DNA of 64,000 nucleotides, from the NCBI RefSeq assembly GCF_018449795.1, contig NZ_JAAVVE010000020.1, positions 1-64,000 on the forward strand, in the 5' to 3' direction. This document shows, one piece after another, positions 1-9,630 of the stretch. Source of the DNA: Sphingomonas sp. dw_22. GTDB lineage: Bacteria > Pseudomonadota > Alphaproteobacteria > Sphingomonadales > Sphingomonadaceae. A program made the translations under genes and the position numbers. Each line of letters begins with the position of its first letter. The first letter of the stretch is position 1. Under the pieces are notes generated by a model. That model had not been told where the DNA came from, made no database searches, and saw nothing but the letters and a program-made list of their open reading frames with translations.

Positions 1-136
1 TAACGCTCCGTTGAAGAGCACCCCGTCGGTGGAGGCGTCATCTATGCGGGCGACGCGGGACCGTCAACCCTGTTTTTAGAAAAATCGACATCCCGGTGCG
101 AACAATTTTCAGCCGGCTCTGAAACCATGCGCCGGC
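1..136. other. Left-edge non-coding stretch
   Basis: No gene can be supported here. On the minus strand the sequence TTGACG, 17 bases, TAGATG resembles a sigma-70 promoter pointing off the left edge, but the -10 part matches only about half of the consensus. The stretch also holds the possible terminator of the metNIQ operon, listed separately. Confidence 0.4.
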
Positions 137-137
137 T
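111..137 (-). terminator. Possible terminator of the metNIQ operon
   Basis: Arms AGCCGGC (111-117) and GCCGGCT (131-137) form a 7-bp stem with a 13-base loop, starting at the metQ stop codon. The transcript continues with an A/U-rich stretch (TGAAAATTGTT) rather than a clean U run, so this is a weak terminator at best. Confidence 0.35.
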
Positions 138-934
138 CAGAACGCCGGAATCACCGCCCCGCCATATTTGCGCTCGATGAACGCCCTCACCTCCGGGCTG
201 CGCAGCGCCGTGACGAGCTTCCGCACGCGCGGATCGTTGCGCGCGCTCTCCGGCCCCACCAGGAAATTGACATAGGGGCTGTCCTTCCCCTCGATCGCCA
301 GCGCATCACGCGTGGGATTGAGCCCGGCATCGAGCGCATAATTGGTGTTGATGAGCGCGAGATCGACTTGGTCGAGCACGCGCGGCAGCGTTGCCGCCTC
401 CAGCTCGCGGAACTTCAGGTTCCTGCGGTTCTCGACGATGTCCTTGGGCGTCGCCGAGGTGCTTTTCGGATCGAGCAGAGTGACCAGCCCGGCCTTGGCG
501 AGCAACTGGAGCGCGCGGCCGCTATTGCTCGGCTCGTTGGGGATGGCGACGGTCGCGCCGTCGGGCAGGTCGCCGAGCGTCTTCCACTTGCGCGAATAGG
601 CGCCGAACGGCTCGACATGCACGCCCGCGATCGTCACCAGATGCGTGCCTTTCGAGCGGTTGAACTCGGCAAGATAGGGCTCGGTCTGGAAATAATTGAC
701 CGCGATCCGCCCCTCCGCGACCTGGGTGTTGGGCTGGACATAGTCGTTGAACACCCGGACATCGAGCTTCAGGCCCTGCTTCGCGAGCGTGGGCTTCACG
801 AAATCGAGGATCTCGGCATGCGGCACCGCGGTCGCCGCGACGCTGAGCGCGTTCGGATCATCCGTCGAGCCGGACTTGCCGCAGCCGGCAAGGGCCAGGG
901 CGGCGAAGGCGGCGAGGAGCAGGCGGCGATGCAT
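137..934 (-). CDS. metQ: MetQ/NlpA-family substrate-binding lipoprotein
   Basis: A 265-residue periplasmic binding protein of the NlpA/MetQ family, which delivers D/L-methionine or related compounds to an ABC importer. The N-terminus is a lipoprotein signal peptide ending in the lipobox LALAGC, so the mature protein is anchored by its cysteine. The family blocks are visible: VPHAEIL near the start of the mature part, a YFQTEPYL segment, and SNSGRALQLL followed by ALINTNYAL. It is the last gene of a five-gene minus-strand operon, 8 bp behind the permease. An open frame continues upstream, but the ATG at 934 sits right before the signal peptide. The substrate cannot be read from sequence: the linked monooxygenase suggests an organosulfur compound as well as, or instead of, methionine. 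Confidence 0.9.
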   Translation of the reverse strand: MHRRLLLAAFAALALAGCGKSGSTDDPNALSVAATAVPHAEILDFVKPTLAKQGLKLDVRVFNDYVQPNTQVAEGRIAVNYFQTEPYLAEFNRSKGTHLVTIAGVHVEPFGAYSRKWKTLGDLPDGATVAIPNEPSNSGRALQLLAKAGLVTLLDPKSTSATPKDIVENRRNLKFRELEAATLPRVLDQVDLALINTNYALDAGLNPTRDALAIEGKDSPYVNFLVGPESARNDPRVRKLVTALRSPEVRAFIERKYGGAVIPAF

Positions 935-942
935 GGACGGTC

Positions 943-1608
943 CTATCGGCGTGTAAAGTGTCGGACGAGGCCGTCGCCCGCCATCTGGAGGAGCTGGACG
1001 AGAAGCAGCAGCAGCGCGACGGTGACGAGCATCACGTCGGTCTGGAAGCGCTGATAGCCGAAGCGGATGGCAAGGTCGCCCAGGCCGCCGGCGCCGACCA
1101 CCCCCGCCATCGCGGTGAAGGAGACGAGCGCGACCGCGGTGACGGTCGCGCCCGCGATGATGCCGGGCATCGCCTCGGGCAGCAACGCGCGCAGGACAAG
1201 GTCGCGCGTGGGGGCGCCCATCGCCTGCACCGCCTCGATCGTATTGCGGTCCACTTCGCGCAGCGCCGTCTCGACGAGGCGCGCAAAGAAGGGCGCGGCG
1301 CCGACGACCAGCGGCGGGATCGCGCCGGCGACGCCCAGCGACGTGCCGACCAGCAGCACGGTGACCGGGATCATCACGATCAGCAGGATGATGAACGGCA
1401 CCGAGCGGAGCAGGTTCACCGCCATCGCCAGCGCTCCGTTGGCAGAGCGGCTTGCCCAGACCTGGCCGGGGCCGGTGAGGAAGAGCAGCACGCCGAGCGG
1501 CAGGCCAAAGAGGATGGTGAGCGCGAGCGATCCTCCCAGCATCGCCAGCGTGTCGAGACCGGCCTGACCGATCTCGGCCCAGTCGATATGGACGAACCAC
1601 CCGCTCAT
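943..1608 (-). CDS. metI: MetI-type ABC transporter permease
   Basis: A 221-residue inner-membrane permease, the usual length for MetI. It has about five hydrophobic segments and the binding-protein-dependent transport EAA-like loop around [14 protein letters not shown], which contacts the ATPase. The N-terminus ([21 protein letters not shown]) and the segment [22 protein letters not shown] are typical of MetI. Its ATG overlaps the TGA of metN by 4 bp (1605-1608), and metQ follows after 8 bp, so the three transporter parts should be made together. Confidence 0.92.
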   Translation of the reverse strand: MSGWFVHIDWAEIGQAGLDTLAMLGGSLALTILFGLPLGVLLFLTGPGQVWASRSANGALAMAVNLLRSVPFIILLIVMIPVTVLLVGTSLGVAGAIPPLVVGAAPFFARLVETALREVDRNTIEAVQAMGAPTRDLVLRALLPEAMPGIIAGATVTAVALVSFTAMAGVVGAGGLGDLAIRFGYQRFQTDVMLVTVALLLLLVQLLQMAGDGLVRHFTRR

Positions 1609-2573
1609 GCCGCCACCTCGCCCTGGCGACGTAGCGCCGCGATCGCAGCATCGGCGTCGCCACCGGTCAGCCCCAGGGTCAATTGCCCGAAGCCCGCGCC
1701 CTTGAGCCGTCCGATCCGGCCGTCGAGGATCGTGAAGTCGACGCCGGTCTCGCGCGCGATCCGGGTGAGCAGCGGCTCGCCCGCCGCCGGTCCGTGTAGC
1801 GTCAGGCGGACGACCCGTCCCGCAAAGGCCGCGGGTTCCGCCTGCGTGTCGGTCTCGGCAAGCAGGGCGCGCGTCTCGGCTGCGCGCGGATGGAGGAATA
1901 TCTCGGCAACGCCGCCGCTCTCGACCACCCGCCCGGCATGGAGCACCGCGACGCGGTCGCAGACCTGGCGGACCACGTCCATCTCATGGGTGATGAGCAC
2001 GATGGTCAGGCCCAACTCGCGATTGAGGTCGGCGATCAGGGAAAGGATGCTGCGCGTCGTCTCGGGATCGAGCGCGCTGGTAGCCTCGTCGCACAGCAAT
2101 ATGTCGGGGCCGGTGGCAAGCGCGCGGGCGATGCCGACGCGCTGCTTCTGCCCGCCCGAAAGCTGCGCCGGATATTTAGCGCCATGATCGGTGAGCCCGA
2201 CGCGCGCGAGCAGCTCGGGCACGCACGCGGCGATCTCGGCGCGGGACACGCGCGCGATCCTGAGCGGCAGCGCCACATTGTCGAACACCGTGCGCGAAGA
2301 GAGCAGGCCGAAATTCTGGAAGATCATCCCCACCCGGCGCCGGAGCCGGCGAAGCGACTCGCCCGCAAGGCCCGCGACATCCATGTCCTCGATCAACACC
2401 CTGCCCTCCGTCGGACGTTCGAGCCCGTTGAGCAGCCGCACCAGAGTCGACTTGCCTGCGCCCGATCGGCCGATGATTCCGAACACCTCTCCGCGCGCGA
2501 TCTCCAGATCGACGCCCGCAAGCGCGGCATGCACGCCGTCGAATTGCTTGTGGACGCCTTCGAGCCGGATCAT
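1605..2573 (-). CDS. metN: MetN-type ABC transporter ATPase
   Basis: A 322-residue ATP-binding subunit of the methionine importer. Walker [10 protein letters not shown] lies near residue 38, the signature [14 protein letters not shown] near 140 and Walker [13 protein letters not shown] just after it. Beyond residue about 245 comes a C-terminal NIL-type regulatory domain (start RVVRLTLHG), which in MetN binds methionine and inhibits transport (family knowledge). Start and stop codons overlap both neighbours by 4 bp (ATGA at 2570-2573 and 1605-1608), so translation is probably coupled from the monooxygenase through to the permease. Confidence 0.93.
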   Translation of the reverse strand: MIRLEGVHKQFDGVHAALAGVDLEIARGEVFGIIGRSGAGKSTLVRLLNGLERPTEGRVLIEDMDVAGLAGESLRRLRRRVGMIFQNFGLLSSRTVFDNVALPLRIARVSRAEIAACVPELLARVGLTDHGAKYPAQLSGGQKQRVGIARALATGPDILLCDEATSALDPETTRSILSLIADLNRELGLTIVLITHEMDVVRQVCDRVAVLHAGRVVESGGVAEIFLHPRAAETRALLAETDTQAEPAAFAGRVVRLTLHGPAAGEPLLTRIARETGVDFTILDGRIGRLKGAGFGQLTLGLTGGDADAAIAALRRQGEVAA

Positions 2574-3583
2574 GCCGCGATCACCTGGGCGGCGAACCGC
2601 TCCATCTCCTCGCGCTGGGGGCTCATCTGGAGCAGCAGCAGGTCGAGCCCCGCAGCCTCATATTCGGCGATCCGTTCCTTGAGCTGCTCGGGCGTGCCGA
2701 CGAGATTGGGGCGCAGGCCACGGTTCGACACCGAATATTCCTGGATCTTCAGCTCGCGCTCGAGCTGGGTGCCCGAGAGCCACTGGTCGAAATTGGCGTA
2801 GCCGGCGGGGAGTTCCTTCACCTCGGTAATGCGCGCGAGCTCGCGCTTCGCCTCGGCCTCGCTGTCGCGCACGATAGCATAGGCAGCCATGCCGAAGGTC
2901 ATCGGCCTGCCGCCCGCCGCCGCCCGGCGCGCGCGCATATCGGCAATCTTGGGCGCGATCGCCTCGACCGGATCGCCATGCATCACATAGGCGTCGCACT
3001 GACCGGCGATCATCGTCTTGGCCGCCTCGCTCTCGCCGCCGGCATAGAGGATCGGTGGATGCGCCGGCTTGGGCGCGCAGATCGCATCCTCGGTGCGGTA
3101 GAACCGTCCCTCGAAGCTGAACCGCTCCTCGCGCCACAGGCCCTGCACTACCTCCAGCCATTCGGAGGTGCGGGCATAGCGATCGTCATGCTGGTCGAAC
3201 TGCAGGCCGTACTGCCGCGCCTCGTCAGCCCACCAGGAGGAGACCACGTTCAGCGAAAGCCGCCCTCCCGAGATGCGGTCGATATTCGCAGCCGCCTTGG
3301 CGAACAAGGCGGGCTGGTGGAAATTGGGGCGCACCGCGACCATCAGTTCCTGCGTCTTCGTCACCGCCGCCACCGCCGCGGCGGTGGACCAGGCATCGAG
3401 CGCGGGCTCGGTCACGCCCTTGATGTCGTTTAGGTTCAATTCGGCGATCAGCGTCAGGTCATAGCCGATCTGCTCGGCGCACACCGCGAGATCGCGCGCA
3501 TAGTCCCAGCTCGCCTCCATGCCCTCGTCGGGCACGTTGCGCAGCCAGCCGCCGAACACCGGCATCCAATATCCATATCTCAC
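2570..3583 (-). CDS. FMN-dependent LLM-class monooxygenase (SsuD/SfnG-like)
   Basis: A 337-residue luciferase-like monooxygenase. Motifs match the alkanesulfonate/dimethylsulfone monooxygenase branch: [11 protein letters not shown] at the N-terminus, [16 protein letters not shown] near residue 110, [12 protein letters not shown], and [16 protein letters not shown]. These enzymes use reduced FMN and oxygen to cleave C-S or similar bonds. I chose the GTG at 3583, which overlaps the ATP-grasp stop as GTGA, because the protein aligns with family members from there; the longer upstream frame has no family similarity. No flavin reductase gene is adjacent, so reduced FMN must come from elsewhere. 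The substrate is unknown; linkage to MetNIQ suggests an imported sulfur compound. Confidence 0.85.
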   Translation of the reverse strand: MRYGYWMPVFGGWLRNVPDEGMEASWDYARDLAVCAEQIGYDLTLIAELNLNDIKGVTEPALDAWSTAAAVAAVTKTQELMVAVRPNFHQPALFAKAAANIDRISGGRLSLNVVSSWWADEARQYGLQFDQHDDRYARTSEWLEVVQGLWREERFSFEGRFYRTEDAICAPKPAHPPILYAGGESEAAKTMIAGQCDAYVMHGDPVEAIAPKIADMRARRAAAGGRPMTFGMAAYAIVRDSEAEAKRELARITEVKELPAGYANFDQWLSGTQLERELKIQEYSVSNRGLRPNLVGTPEQLKERIAEYEAAGLDLLLLQMSPQREEMERFAAQVIAA

Positions 3584-4497
3584 GCCCTGGCCTCCGCGAT
3601 CAGGGTTTCCAGCCAATCGACCAGCCGCTCGTGCGGATCCCAGCCTAGCACATCGAGCGGGTTGGCGACGAAGTTGGAGAGCGCGTTGACGTCGTAGAAA
3701 CGCGGCGTGCCGTCGCGATCGTCGATCATCACTTCGATCCCGCCGACATCCAGCTTCGCGGCCTGCGCGATCCGTTCGGCAGCTTCGATCAGCGCTTCGT
3801 CGGGACGCGCCTCGGTGATGGTGATGACCGGCTTGCCCGGCGCGGCCAGGCACACATCGGCGGGGCAGAGATCGAAGCTGCCGCCGCCATCGACATCGAT
3901 CGCGTAGAGGAACCTGCCGCCCAGCGTCTCGATCCGGGTGATCTTCCCGTCGCGCACCGGCACATATTCCTGGACGAGCAGCACCCGATCGATGCTGTCG
4001 GGCACCATGCCCTCGTCCACCGCCGCGGCCAGGCTCTCGCGGCTGTCATAGCGGACGATGCCCGCGCCCGATCCGCCGATATTGGCCTTCACCACGATCG
4101 GAAAACGCAGCCCCTCGCTGGCTGCGACCAGATCGGCGGCGCGGTGCACCACGCGCGTCGCCGGGATCGGCAGCCCGAGCCCGGCGATCACCGAAAGCTG
4201 GCGCGCCTTCGACGCGTCGACCGCCAGCGTATCCGCCCCGTTGAGCACGCGGGCACCCGCCGCGGCCCAATGCGCCATCAGCGCCTGAGCATAGAAGATC
4301 GGATGCTCGGGCGCGCGCAGGAAGCTCGACATGGCGATACGATTGAACACGATCGGTGCCGGCAGCGAGCGATCGGCCGGATCGAAGCCATGGCCGTCGG
4401 CATGCTGCGCGGCATAGGCGACGCCGCGCCGATCGAGCGCGTCCAGCAGCGGCAGGAACCATGCGGGATGTTCATACAACAGGACGAGGTCGGTCAT
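3580..4497 (-). CDS. ATP-grasp ligase, RimK-like
   Basis: A 305-residue ATP-grasp protein. The nucleotide-binding part is visible as FPIVVKANIGGSGAGIV with the downstream VLLVQEYV, and the metal-binding end as GGIEVMIDDRDGTPRFYDVNA, typical of RimK/carboxylate-amine ligases that join a carboxylate to an amine through an acyl-phosphate. It is the first gene of the operon, and its stop overlaps the monooxygenase start by 4 bp. The ATG at 4497 has a good ribosome site (CGGAGAAGC before it); a longer start at 4539 is possible but poorly supported. The substrate is not predictable. It may modify or activate the compound handled by the monooxygenase and the transporter. Confidence 0.75.
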   Translation of the reverse strand: MTDLVLLYEHPAWFLPLLDALDRRGVAYAAQHADGHGFDPADRSLPAPIVFNRIAMSSFLRAPEHPIFYAQALMAHWAAAGARVLNGADTLAVDASKARQLSVIAGLGLPIPATRVVHRAADLVAASEGLRFPIVVKANIGGSGAGIVRYDSRESLAAAVDEGMVPDSIDRVLLVQEYVPVRDGKITRIETLGGRFLYAIDVDGGGSFDLCPADVCLAAPGKPVITITEARPDEALIEAAERIAQAAKLDVGGIEVMIDDRDGTPRFYDVNALSNFVANPLDVLGWDPHERLVDWLETLIAEARA

Positions 4498-4612
4498 GCT
4501 TCTCCGGGCCTGAAAGGGAGTGCGCCCGATAGGCGCCAAGCTGTGCTGGATAGCCGCTCATCGGGGCAAAGGGCGAGAGATTGCCTTTAGCCGCGCATAG
4601 CCGAAATTGCTT

Positions 4613-4641
4613 ATAATATCCACTAATTTGATGGATGTTCA
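4613..4641 (-). promoter_or_regulatory. Predicted promoter of the ATP-grasp/LLM/metNIQ operon
   Basis: On the minus strand TGAACA (plus 4636-4641) and TATTAT (plus 4613-4618) are separated by 17 bases, a fair sigma-70 match. Transcription would begin near 4606 and leave a leader of about 108 bases before the ATG at 4497. Confidence 0.45.
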
Positions 4642-4728
4642 GATCCGTTCCCCGGTGAGGCCGGATTCGCTCTCTCGGCTTTGTTTCGGAAACGGGCTTC
4701 GGGATCCCTTTCTCCCCAGCTCACACTA

Positions 4729-4760
4729 GCCGCGCCTTCCCAGCAAGGCGCGGCTTCTTT
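4729..4760 (+). terminator. Strong rho-independent terminator (plus strand)
   Basis: Arms GCCGCGCCTT (4729-4738) and AAGGCGCGGC (4745-4754) form a perfect 10-bp stem with a 6-base loop, followed by TTCTTT. Read on the minus strand there is no U run after the stem, so it works best for a plus-strand transcript. Confidence 0.75.
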
Positions 4761-4808
4761 CGTTCGGGAGCACGGCCATCTCGTCCTGCGATGGCCGGCC
4801 AGTCGATC

Positions 4809-5213
4809 CTATTGCTTGGTGATCGCGGTCACTTCGGCCCCGCCCCCCTTGAGCGCCAGGTCGAACGTCACCTTGTCGCCGATCGCGACGCCCTCGACGA
4901 CGGCGGGCTTGGCATCGAACGCCATCTTCATCGCCGGCCAGTCGGCTTCGGGGATGGCCTGATGGTCGAGCGTGATCTTGCCGGTCGCCTTGTCGATCGC
5001 AGTCACGGTGCCGGTGCCCCTGGCGGTCTTCGCCTCAACGGGCATCGCCATGTTGCCCATGCCGGCCATGTCCTCGTTCATGGTGCCGGACATCGTGGAG
5101 GACTGGGCGGAGGACTGGCTCGCCTCCGCCGCCGCGGGCGCATCGGCCTTCTGGCCGCACGCGGCAGTCAGGGTGGCAAACCCCAGGACAATCGCCAATT
5201 GCGCAGGCTTCAT
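4809..5213 (-). CDS. cusF: CusF-like copper/silver-binding lipoprotein
   Basis: A 134-residue exported metal chaperone. The N-terminus is a lipoprotein-type signal (ATLTAAC). After a Met/Ser-rich linker comes a CusF-type small beta barrel, with the metal site visible in LDHQAIPEADWPAMKM: the His, Trp and two Met residues match the Cu(I)/Ag(I) ligands of E. coli CusF. Such proteins pass the metal to the CusCBA pump in the periplasm. The ATG at 5213 follows a ribosome site GGAG 8 bases upstream. An alternative ATG at 5228 would overlap the cusA stop as ATGA. It is the last gene of the cus operon. Confidence 0.85.
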   Translation of the reverse strand: MKPAQLAIVLGFATLTAACGQKADAPAAAEASQSSAQSSTMSGTMNEDMAGMGNMAMPVEAKTARGTGTVTAIDKATGKITLDHQAIPEADWPAMKMAFDAKPAVVEGVAIGDKVTFDLALKGGGAEVTAITKQ

Positions 5214-5224
5214 GGTCTTCTCCT

Positions 5225-8200
5225 TCATGATGAGACAGGTTGACGGGTGGGCCGCCGGAGCAGCAGATAGGCGGCGGGCAGGACGAACATCGAAAGCAGC
5301 GGCGCGGTGAGCATCCCGCCGATCATCGGCGCGGCGATCCGGCTCATCACCTCCGAGCCGGTCCCGGTGCCGAGCAGGATCGGCAGCAGGCCGGCAAGGA
5401 TCACCGCCACCGTCATCGCCTTGGGCCGGACGCGCAGCAGCGCGCCTTCGCGCACCGCCGCCTCCACCTTGTCCGCATCCGGATCGGGACCACGTTCCTC
5501 CAGCGCATGCTTGAGGTAGATCAGCATCACCACGCCGAACTCGGCCGAGACCCCGGCCAGCGCGATGAACCCGACCCCGGTCGCCACCGACTGGTGAAAG
5601 CCCAGCGGCCATAGCGTCCAGATGCCGCCCGTCAGCGCGAACGGCAGCGTGCCCATGATGAGCGCCGCTTCGTCGAAACGCCGGAAGATCAGGTAGAGCA
5701 GCACGAAGATGATGAGCAGCGTCGCAGGCACGACCAGCTTCAACCGCTCGATCGCGCGCTGGAGATATTCGAACTGGCCCGAATAGGCGATGCTGACGCC
5801 GGGCGAGAGCTTCACCTGCTTCGCCACCGCACGCTGGAGGTCACTTACGACCGACGCGAGGTCGCGATCGCGCACGTCCACATAGACCCAGGTCGAAGGC
5901 CGGGCATTCTCGGTCTTGAGCATCGGCGGCCCCTCGGCGATCGAGATGGCCGCCACCGTACCGAGCGTGACCTGCTGGCCCGAAGGCGTGAGCACCGGCA
6001 GCGTCCGCAACCCTTCGAGGCTGCCGCGCAGTTCGCGCGGATAGCGCACGCTGATCGGATAGCGCGCCAGCCCCTCGACGGTCTCGCCGATCGTCTCGCC
6101 CCCGATCGCGCCCGAGACGATCGCCTGGACGTCGGCGATGTTGAGCCCGAACCGCGCGGCGGCGGCACGATCGATATCGACATCGACATAGCGCCCGCCG
6201 GTCAGCCGCTCCGCCAGCGCCGAGCTGACGCCCGGCACCGTCTTGGCGACCGTCTCGACATCATGGGCGATGCGATCGAGCTGGGCGAGATCGGCGCCCG
6301 ACACCTTCACCCCGATCGGGCTCTTGATGCCGGTCGCGAGCATGTCGATCCGGTTGCGGATCGGCGGCACCCAGACATTGGCGAGGCCGGGGAGCTTTAC
6401 CGTGCGGTCCAGTTCCTCGACCAGCCGCTCCGGCGTCATGCCGGGCCGCCATTGGTCGCGCGGCTTGAACTGGATGGTGGTCTCGAACATCTCCAGCGGC
6501 GCCGGATCGGTGGCGCTTTCGGCGCGCCCCGCCTTGCCGAACACGCTTTGCACTTCGGGCACCGTCTTGATGAGCCGGTCGGTCTGCTGGAGCAGTTCCG
6601 ATGCCTTGGCGGCCGACAGTCCCGGCAGCGCCGAGGGCATGTAGAGCAGGTCGCCCTCATCGAGATTGGGCATGAACTCGCCGCCGAGCCGCGACAGCGG
6701 AAAGGCCGTGGTGGCGAAGACCAAAGCGGCGATCAGCAGCACCGTCCTGGGCCGCCGCATCGTCCAGTCCAGCGCGGGGCGATAGAGCGCGGTGAGCGCG
6801 CGGTTGACCGGATTGGCCTGCTCGGCCGGGATGCGGCCACGGATCAGCCAGCCCATCAGCACCGGCACCAGCGTCACCGACAGGATCGCCGCACCCGCCA
6901 TCGCATAGGTCTTGGTGAAGGCGAGCGGCGCGAACAGCCGCCCCTCCTGCGCCTCCAGCGTGAACACCGGGATGAAGGAGAACGTGATGATGACGAGACT
7001 GAAGAACAGCGCCGGCCCGACCTCGGCGGCCGCATCGGTGATGACCTTCCAGCGCGTCTCGCCGGCCAGCACCTCGGCGGGATGATCGTGCTCCCAGCGC
7101 TCGATCTTCTTATGGGCGTTCTCGATCATCACCACCGCCGCATCGACCATCGCACCGATCGCGATGGCGATTCCCCCCAGCGACATGATGTTGGCGTTCA
7201 CGCCCTGGAACCGCATCACCACGAACGCCGCCAGCACACCCAGCGGCAGGGTCAGGATCGCGACCAGCGCCGAGCGGACATGCCAGAGGAACAGCGCACA
7301 GACGATCGCGACGACGATGAACTCCTCGATCAGCTTGTGGGTGAGATTGTCCACCGCACGATCGATGAGCTGCGAACGGTCATAGGTGGGGACGATCTCG
7401 ACGCCGGGCGGCAGGCTCGCCTTGAGCGTGGCGATCCTGTCCTTGACCGCCGCGATCGTCTCGCGCGCATTCTTGCCCGAGCGCAGGATCACCACCCCGC
7501 CCGCGACTTCGCCTTCGCCGTTCAGCTCGGCGATGCCGCGCCGCATCTCGGGGCCGATCTGGAGCGTGGCGACGTCGCCCAGCGTCACCGGCACGCCGCC
7601 GGCGGCGGCGCGCAGCGGGATCGCCCGGAAATCGTCGAGCGTCTTCAGGTAGCCCGAGGCGCGGACCATATATTCGGCCTCGGCCATCTCCAGCACCGAG
7701 CCGCCGGCCTCCTGATTGGCCTGCTGGATCGCCTGTACCGCCTGTTGCTGGGTGATCCCGTAGGCGGCGAGCTTCACCGGATCGAGCAGCACCTGATATT
7801 GCCGGACCATGCCGCCGATGCTGGCGACCTCGGCGACGCCGGGCACGGTCTTCAGCTCGTAGCGCAGGAACCAGTCCTGCAAGGATCGGAGCTGCGACAG
7901 GTCGTGCCGACCGCTCCTGTCGACCAGCGCATATTCATAGACCCAGCCGACCCCGGTCGCATCCGGCCCGAGCGCACTCTTCGCGCCGGCCGGAAGCCGC
8001 CCCTGCACCTGGTTGAGATATTCGAGCACGCGGCTGCGCGCCCAATAGAGGTCGGTGCCGTCCTCGAAGATCACATAGACGAAGCTGTCGCCGAAGAAGG
8101 AATAGCCGCGCACCGTCCTGGCGCCCGGCACCGAGAGCATGGTGGTGGTGAGCGGATAGGTGACCTGGTTCTCGACGATCTGCGGCGCTTGGCCGGGATA

Positions 8201-8356
8201 GCTCGTGCGAATGATGACCTGGGTATCGGAAAGGTCCGGCAATGCGTCGATCGCAGTCGAGCGCACCGCCCACACTCCGGCGGCGGCCAGCGCCAGCACG
8301 CCGACCAGGACGAAGAAGCGGTTGCGGACCGACCAGCGGATGAGTGCGGCGATCAT
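5225..8356 (-). CDS. cusA: CusA-type heavy-metal RND efflux pump
   Basis: A 1043-residue inner-membrane proton-driven pump of the heavy-metal RND family, the usual length. The CusA signatures are present: [17 protein letters not shown] near residue 35, [34 protein letters not shown] and [15 protein letters not shown] in a membrane helix. The close match around the two Met-containing segments favours Cu(I)/Ag(I) export over Zn/Co/Cd. The frame is open far upstream, but the ATG at 8356 starts at the first membrane helix ([18 protein letters not shown]) and overlaps the cusB stop as ATGA. Together with CusB and CusC it forms the envelope-spanning pump. Confidence 0.92.
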   Translation of the reverse strand: MIAALIRWSVRNRFFVLVGVLALAAAGVWAVRSTAIDALPDLSDTQVIIRTSYPGQAPQIVENQVTYPLTTTMLSVPGARTVRGYSFFGDSFVYVIFEDGTDLYWARSRVLEYLNQVQGRLPAGAKSALGPDATGVGWVYEYALVDRSGRHDLSQLRSLQDWFLRYELKTVPGVAEVASIGGMVRQYQVLLDPVKLAAYGITQQQAVQAIQQANQEAGGSVLEMAEAEYMVRASGYLKTLDDFRAIPLRAAAGGVPVTLGDVATLQIGPEMRRGIAELNGEGEVAGGVVILRSGKNARETIAAVKDRIATLKASLPPGVEIVPTYDRSQLIDRAVDNLTHKLIEEFIVVAIVCALFLWHVRSALVAILTLPLGVLAAFVVMRFQGVNANIMSLGGIAIAIGAMVDAAVVMIENAHKKIERWEHDHPAEVLAGETRWKVITDAAAEVGPALFFSLVIITFSFIPVFTLEAQEGRLFAPLAFTKTYAMAGAAILSVTLVPVLMGWLIRGRIPAEQANPVNRALTALYRPALDWTMRRPRTVLLIAALVFATTAFPLSRLGGEFMPNLDEGDLLYMPSALPGLSAAKASELLQQTDRLIKTVPEVQSVFGKAGRAESATDPAPLEMFETTIQFKPRDQWRPGMTPERLVEELDRTVKLPGLANVWVPPIRNRIDMLATGIKSPIGVKVSGADLAQLDRIAHDVETVAKTVPGVSSALAERLTGGRYVDVDIDRAAAARFGLNIADVQAIVSGAIGGETIGETVEGLARYPISVRYPRELRGSLEGLRTLPVLTPSGQQVTLGTVAAISIAEGPPMLKTENARPSTWVYVDVRDRDLASVVSDLQRAVAKQVKLSPGVSIAYSGQFEYLQRAIERLKLVVPATLLIIFVLLYLIFRRFDEAALIMGTLPFALTGGIWTLWPLGFHQSVATGVGFIALAGVSAEFGVVMLIYLKHALEERGPDPDADKVEAAVREGALLRVRPKAMTVAVILAGLLPILLGTGTGSEVMSRIAAPMIGGMLTAPLLSMFVLPAAYLLLRRPTRQPVSS

Positions 8357-9630
8357 TGGCCCCCCGCCTCTTCGAGTGCCGATCGGGGCTTTGCCGCGGG
8401 CTGCGGAGCCCCGATCGGCCGCACTTCCATGCCCGAAAGGCTCGCTTCGGAATCGAGCAGGAACTGGCCCGAGGCGATGACCTTCTCCCCTTCCGACAGG
8501 CCGGCGAGGACTTCCGTCTGCCCGCCCGCCTCGCGGCCCACCCGCACCTCGGCGGGGTGATAGCGGCCATCGTCCGCCGCCAGCATCACCAGGACGCGCG
8601 TGCCGGTGCGGATCACCGCCTCGCTCGGCACCAGCAATGCCGGCCGCGCATCGCCGCCGAGCGCGACGGTGGCGAACATGCCCGGCCGCAGCCGGCCGCC
8701 GCGATTGGCGAGCTCGATGCGGACGGTCAGCGTACGGCTGTCCGCCTGCGTGGTCGGAAGGATCGCGATCACGCGACCCGCGAACGTCTCGCCCGGAAAT
8801 CCGGCCAGCGCCGCCGTCGCGCCCTGCCCGATCCGGACATCGCCCGCGCGCGCCTCGGGCACGGCGGCGTTGAGCCAGACGGTGCCCAGCCCGCTGACCT
8901 GCGCCAGCGTCTGGCCCATCGCCAGCGTGACGCCCTGCCGCGCATCGAGCGTCTGGATCACGCCCGAGATCGGTGTCGTGACGGTAACCACGCCGTTCGG
9001 CCGGCCGCTGCGCTCGACGCCGGCGATCAGCCCGTCGGACATGCCCATCAGCCGCAGGCGCTGCCGCGCGGCGGCGGTGAGGTCCGGCCGGCCCAGCCGT
9101 CTCACGCTCAGATATTCGGCCTGGGCGCCGCCCCAATCGGGCAGCAGCAGATCGGCAATCGGCGCCCCCGCGCGGATGACATCGCCCGGCGCGCGGGCAT
9201 AGACGCGCTGCACGAACCCGCCCGATCGCGCCTGGACGATCGCCACGTCGCGCTGGTTGAAATCGATCGTCCCGGTAACATTGAGCGTACCGGCAAGGCT
9301 GCCCGTCTTCACCGCGACCACCCGGATGCCCAGGCTCTGCCGCGCCGCCGAATCGATGGCGACTCCGGCAGGGCCGGCCGCGCCGCCTTCATCCGCATAT
9401 TTGGGGATGAGCTGCATATCCATGAACGGCGACTTGCCCGGCTTGTCGAAATGCTGGGCCGGCGCCATCGGGTCGTAATAATAGAGGATTTGGCGCCCCG
9501 CGGCGGCGGGCGCCGCTTGCGGCGCGGGCTCGCTACGATGCCCCAGCCAATATCCGGCCCCACCGGCGACCAGTGCCGCCGCGAGCAAGGAAGCGCCCCA
9601 GCGGGCCTTTTGCGTGGATGCGGGCGTCAT
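8353..9630 (-). CDS. cusB: CusB-type periplasmic adaptor subunit
   Basis: A 425-residue membrane-fusion protein linking CusA to the outer-membrane channel. One N-terminal membrane anchor ([16 protein letters not shown]) is followed at about residues 48-80 by a heavy-metal-binding domain with the typical YYYDPMAP...[10 protein letters not shown] pattern, then the lipoyl/hairpin core ([17 protein letters not shown]) and the barrel domains. It overlaps cusA by 4 bp and its own start overlaps the cusC stop by 4 bp (9627-9630). The Met residues of the N-terminal domain are expected to receive metal from the CusF-like protein. Confidence 0.9.
   Translation of the reverse strand: MTPASTQKARWGASLLAAALVAGGAGYWLGHRSEPAPQAAPAAAGRQILYYYDPMAPAQHFDKPGKSPFMDMQLIPKYADEGGAAGPAGVAIDSAARQSLGIRVVAVKTGSLAGTLNVTGTIDFNQRDVAIVQARSGGFVQRVYARAPGDVIRAGAPIADLLLPDWGGAQAEYLSVRRLGRPDLTAAARQRLRLMGMSDGLIAGVERSGRPNGVVTVTTPISGVIQTLDARQGVTLAMGQTLAQVSGLGTVWLNAAVPEARAGDVRIGQGATAALAGFPGETFAGRVIAILPTTQADSRTLTVRIELANRGGRLRPGMFATVALGGDARPALLVPSEAVIRTGTRVLVMLAADDGRYHPAEVRVGREAGGQTEVLAGLSEGEKVIASGQFLLDSEASLSGMEVRPIGAPQPAAKPRSALEEAGGQ

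Larger units (their letters stand above)
4498..4808. other. 311-bp intergenic region with promoter and orphan terminator
   Basis: This gap between two minus-strand operons holds no supportable protein gene. It contains the predicted minus-strand promoter, a plus-strand TATAAT at 4612-4617 and a plus-oriented hairpin terminator at 4729-4760. Because no plus-strand gene precedes that terminator, a small RNA is possible (see findings). Confidence 0.6.

Noticed and set aside
4498..4606. SAM-II-type riboswitch in the leader of the metNIQ operon
   Set aside because: A GCTAAA stretch occurs, as in SAM-II aptamers, but I could not build the required pseudoknot. A covariance search would be needed to settle it.
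6263..8560. A 765-codon open frame on the plus strand
   Set aside because: It is antisense to cusA, rich in Arg/His/Asp as expected for a GC-rich shadow, and shows no recognisable domain.
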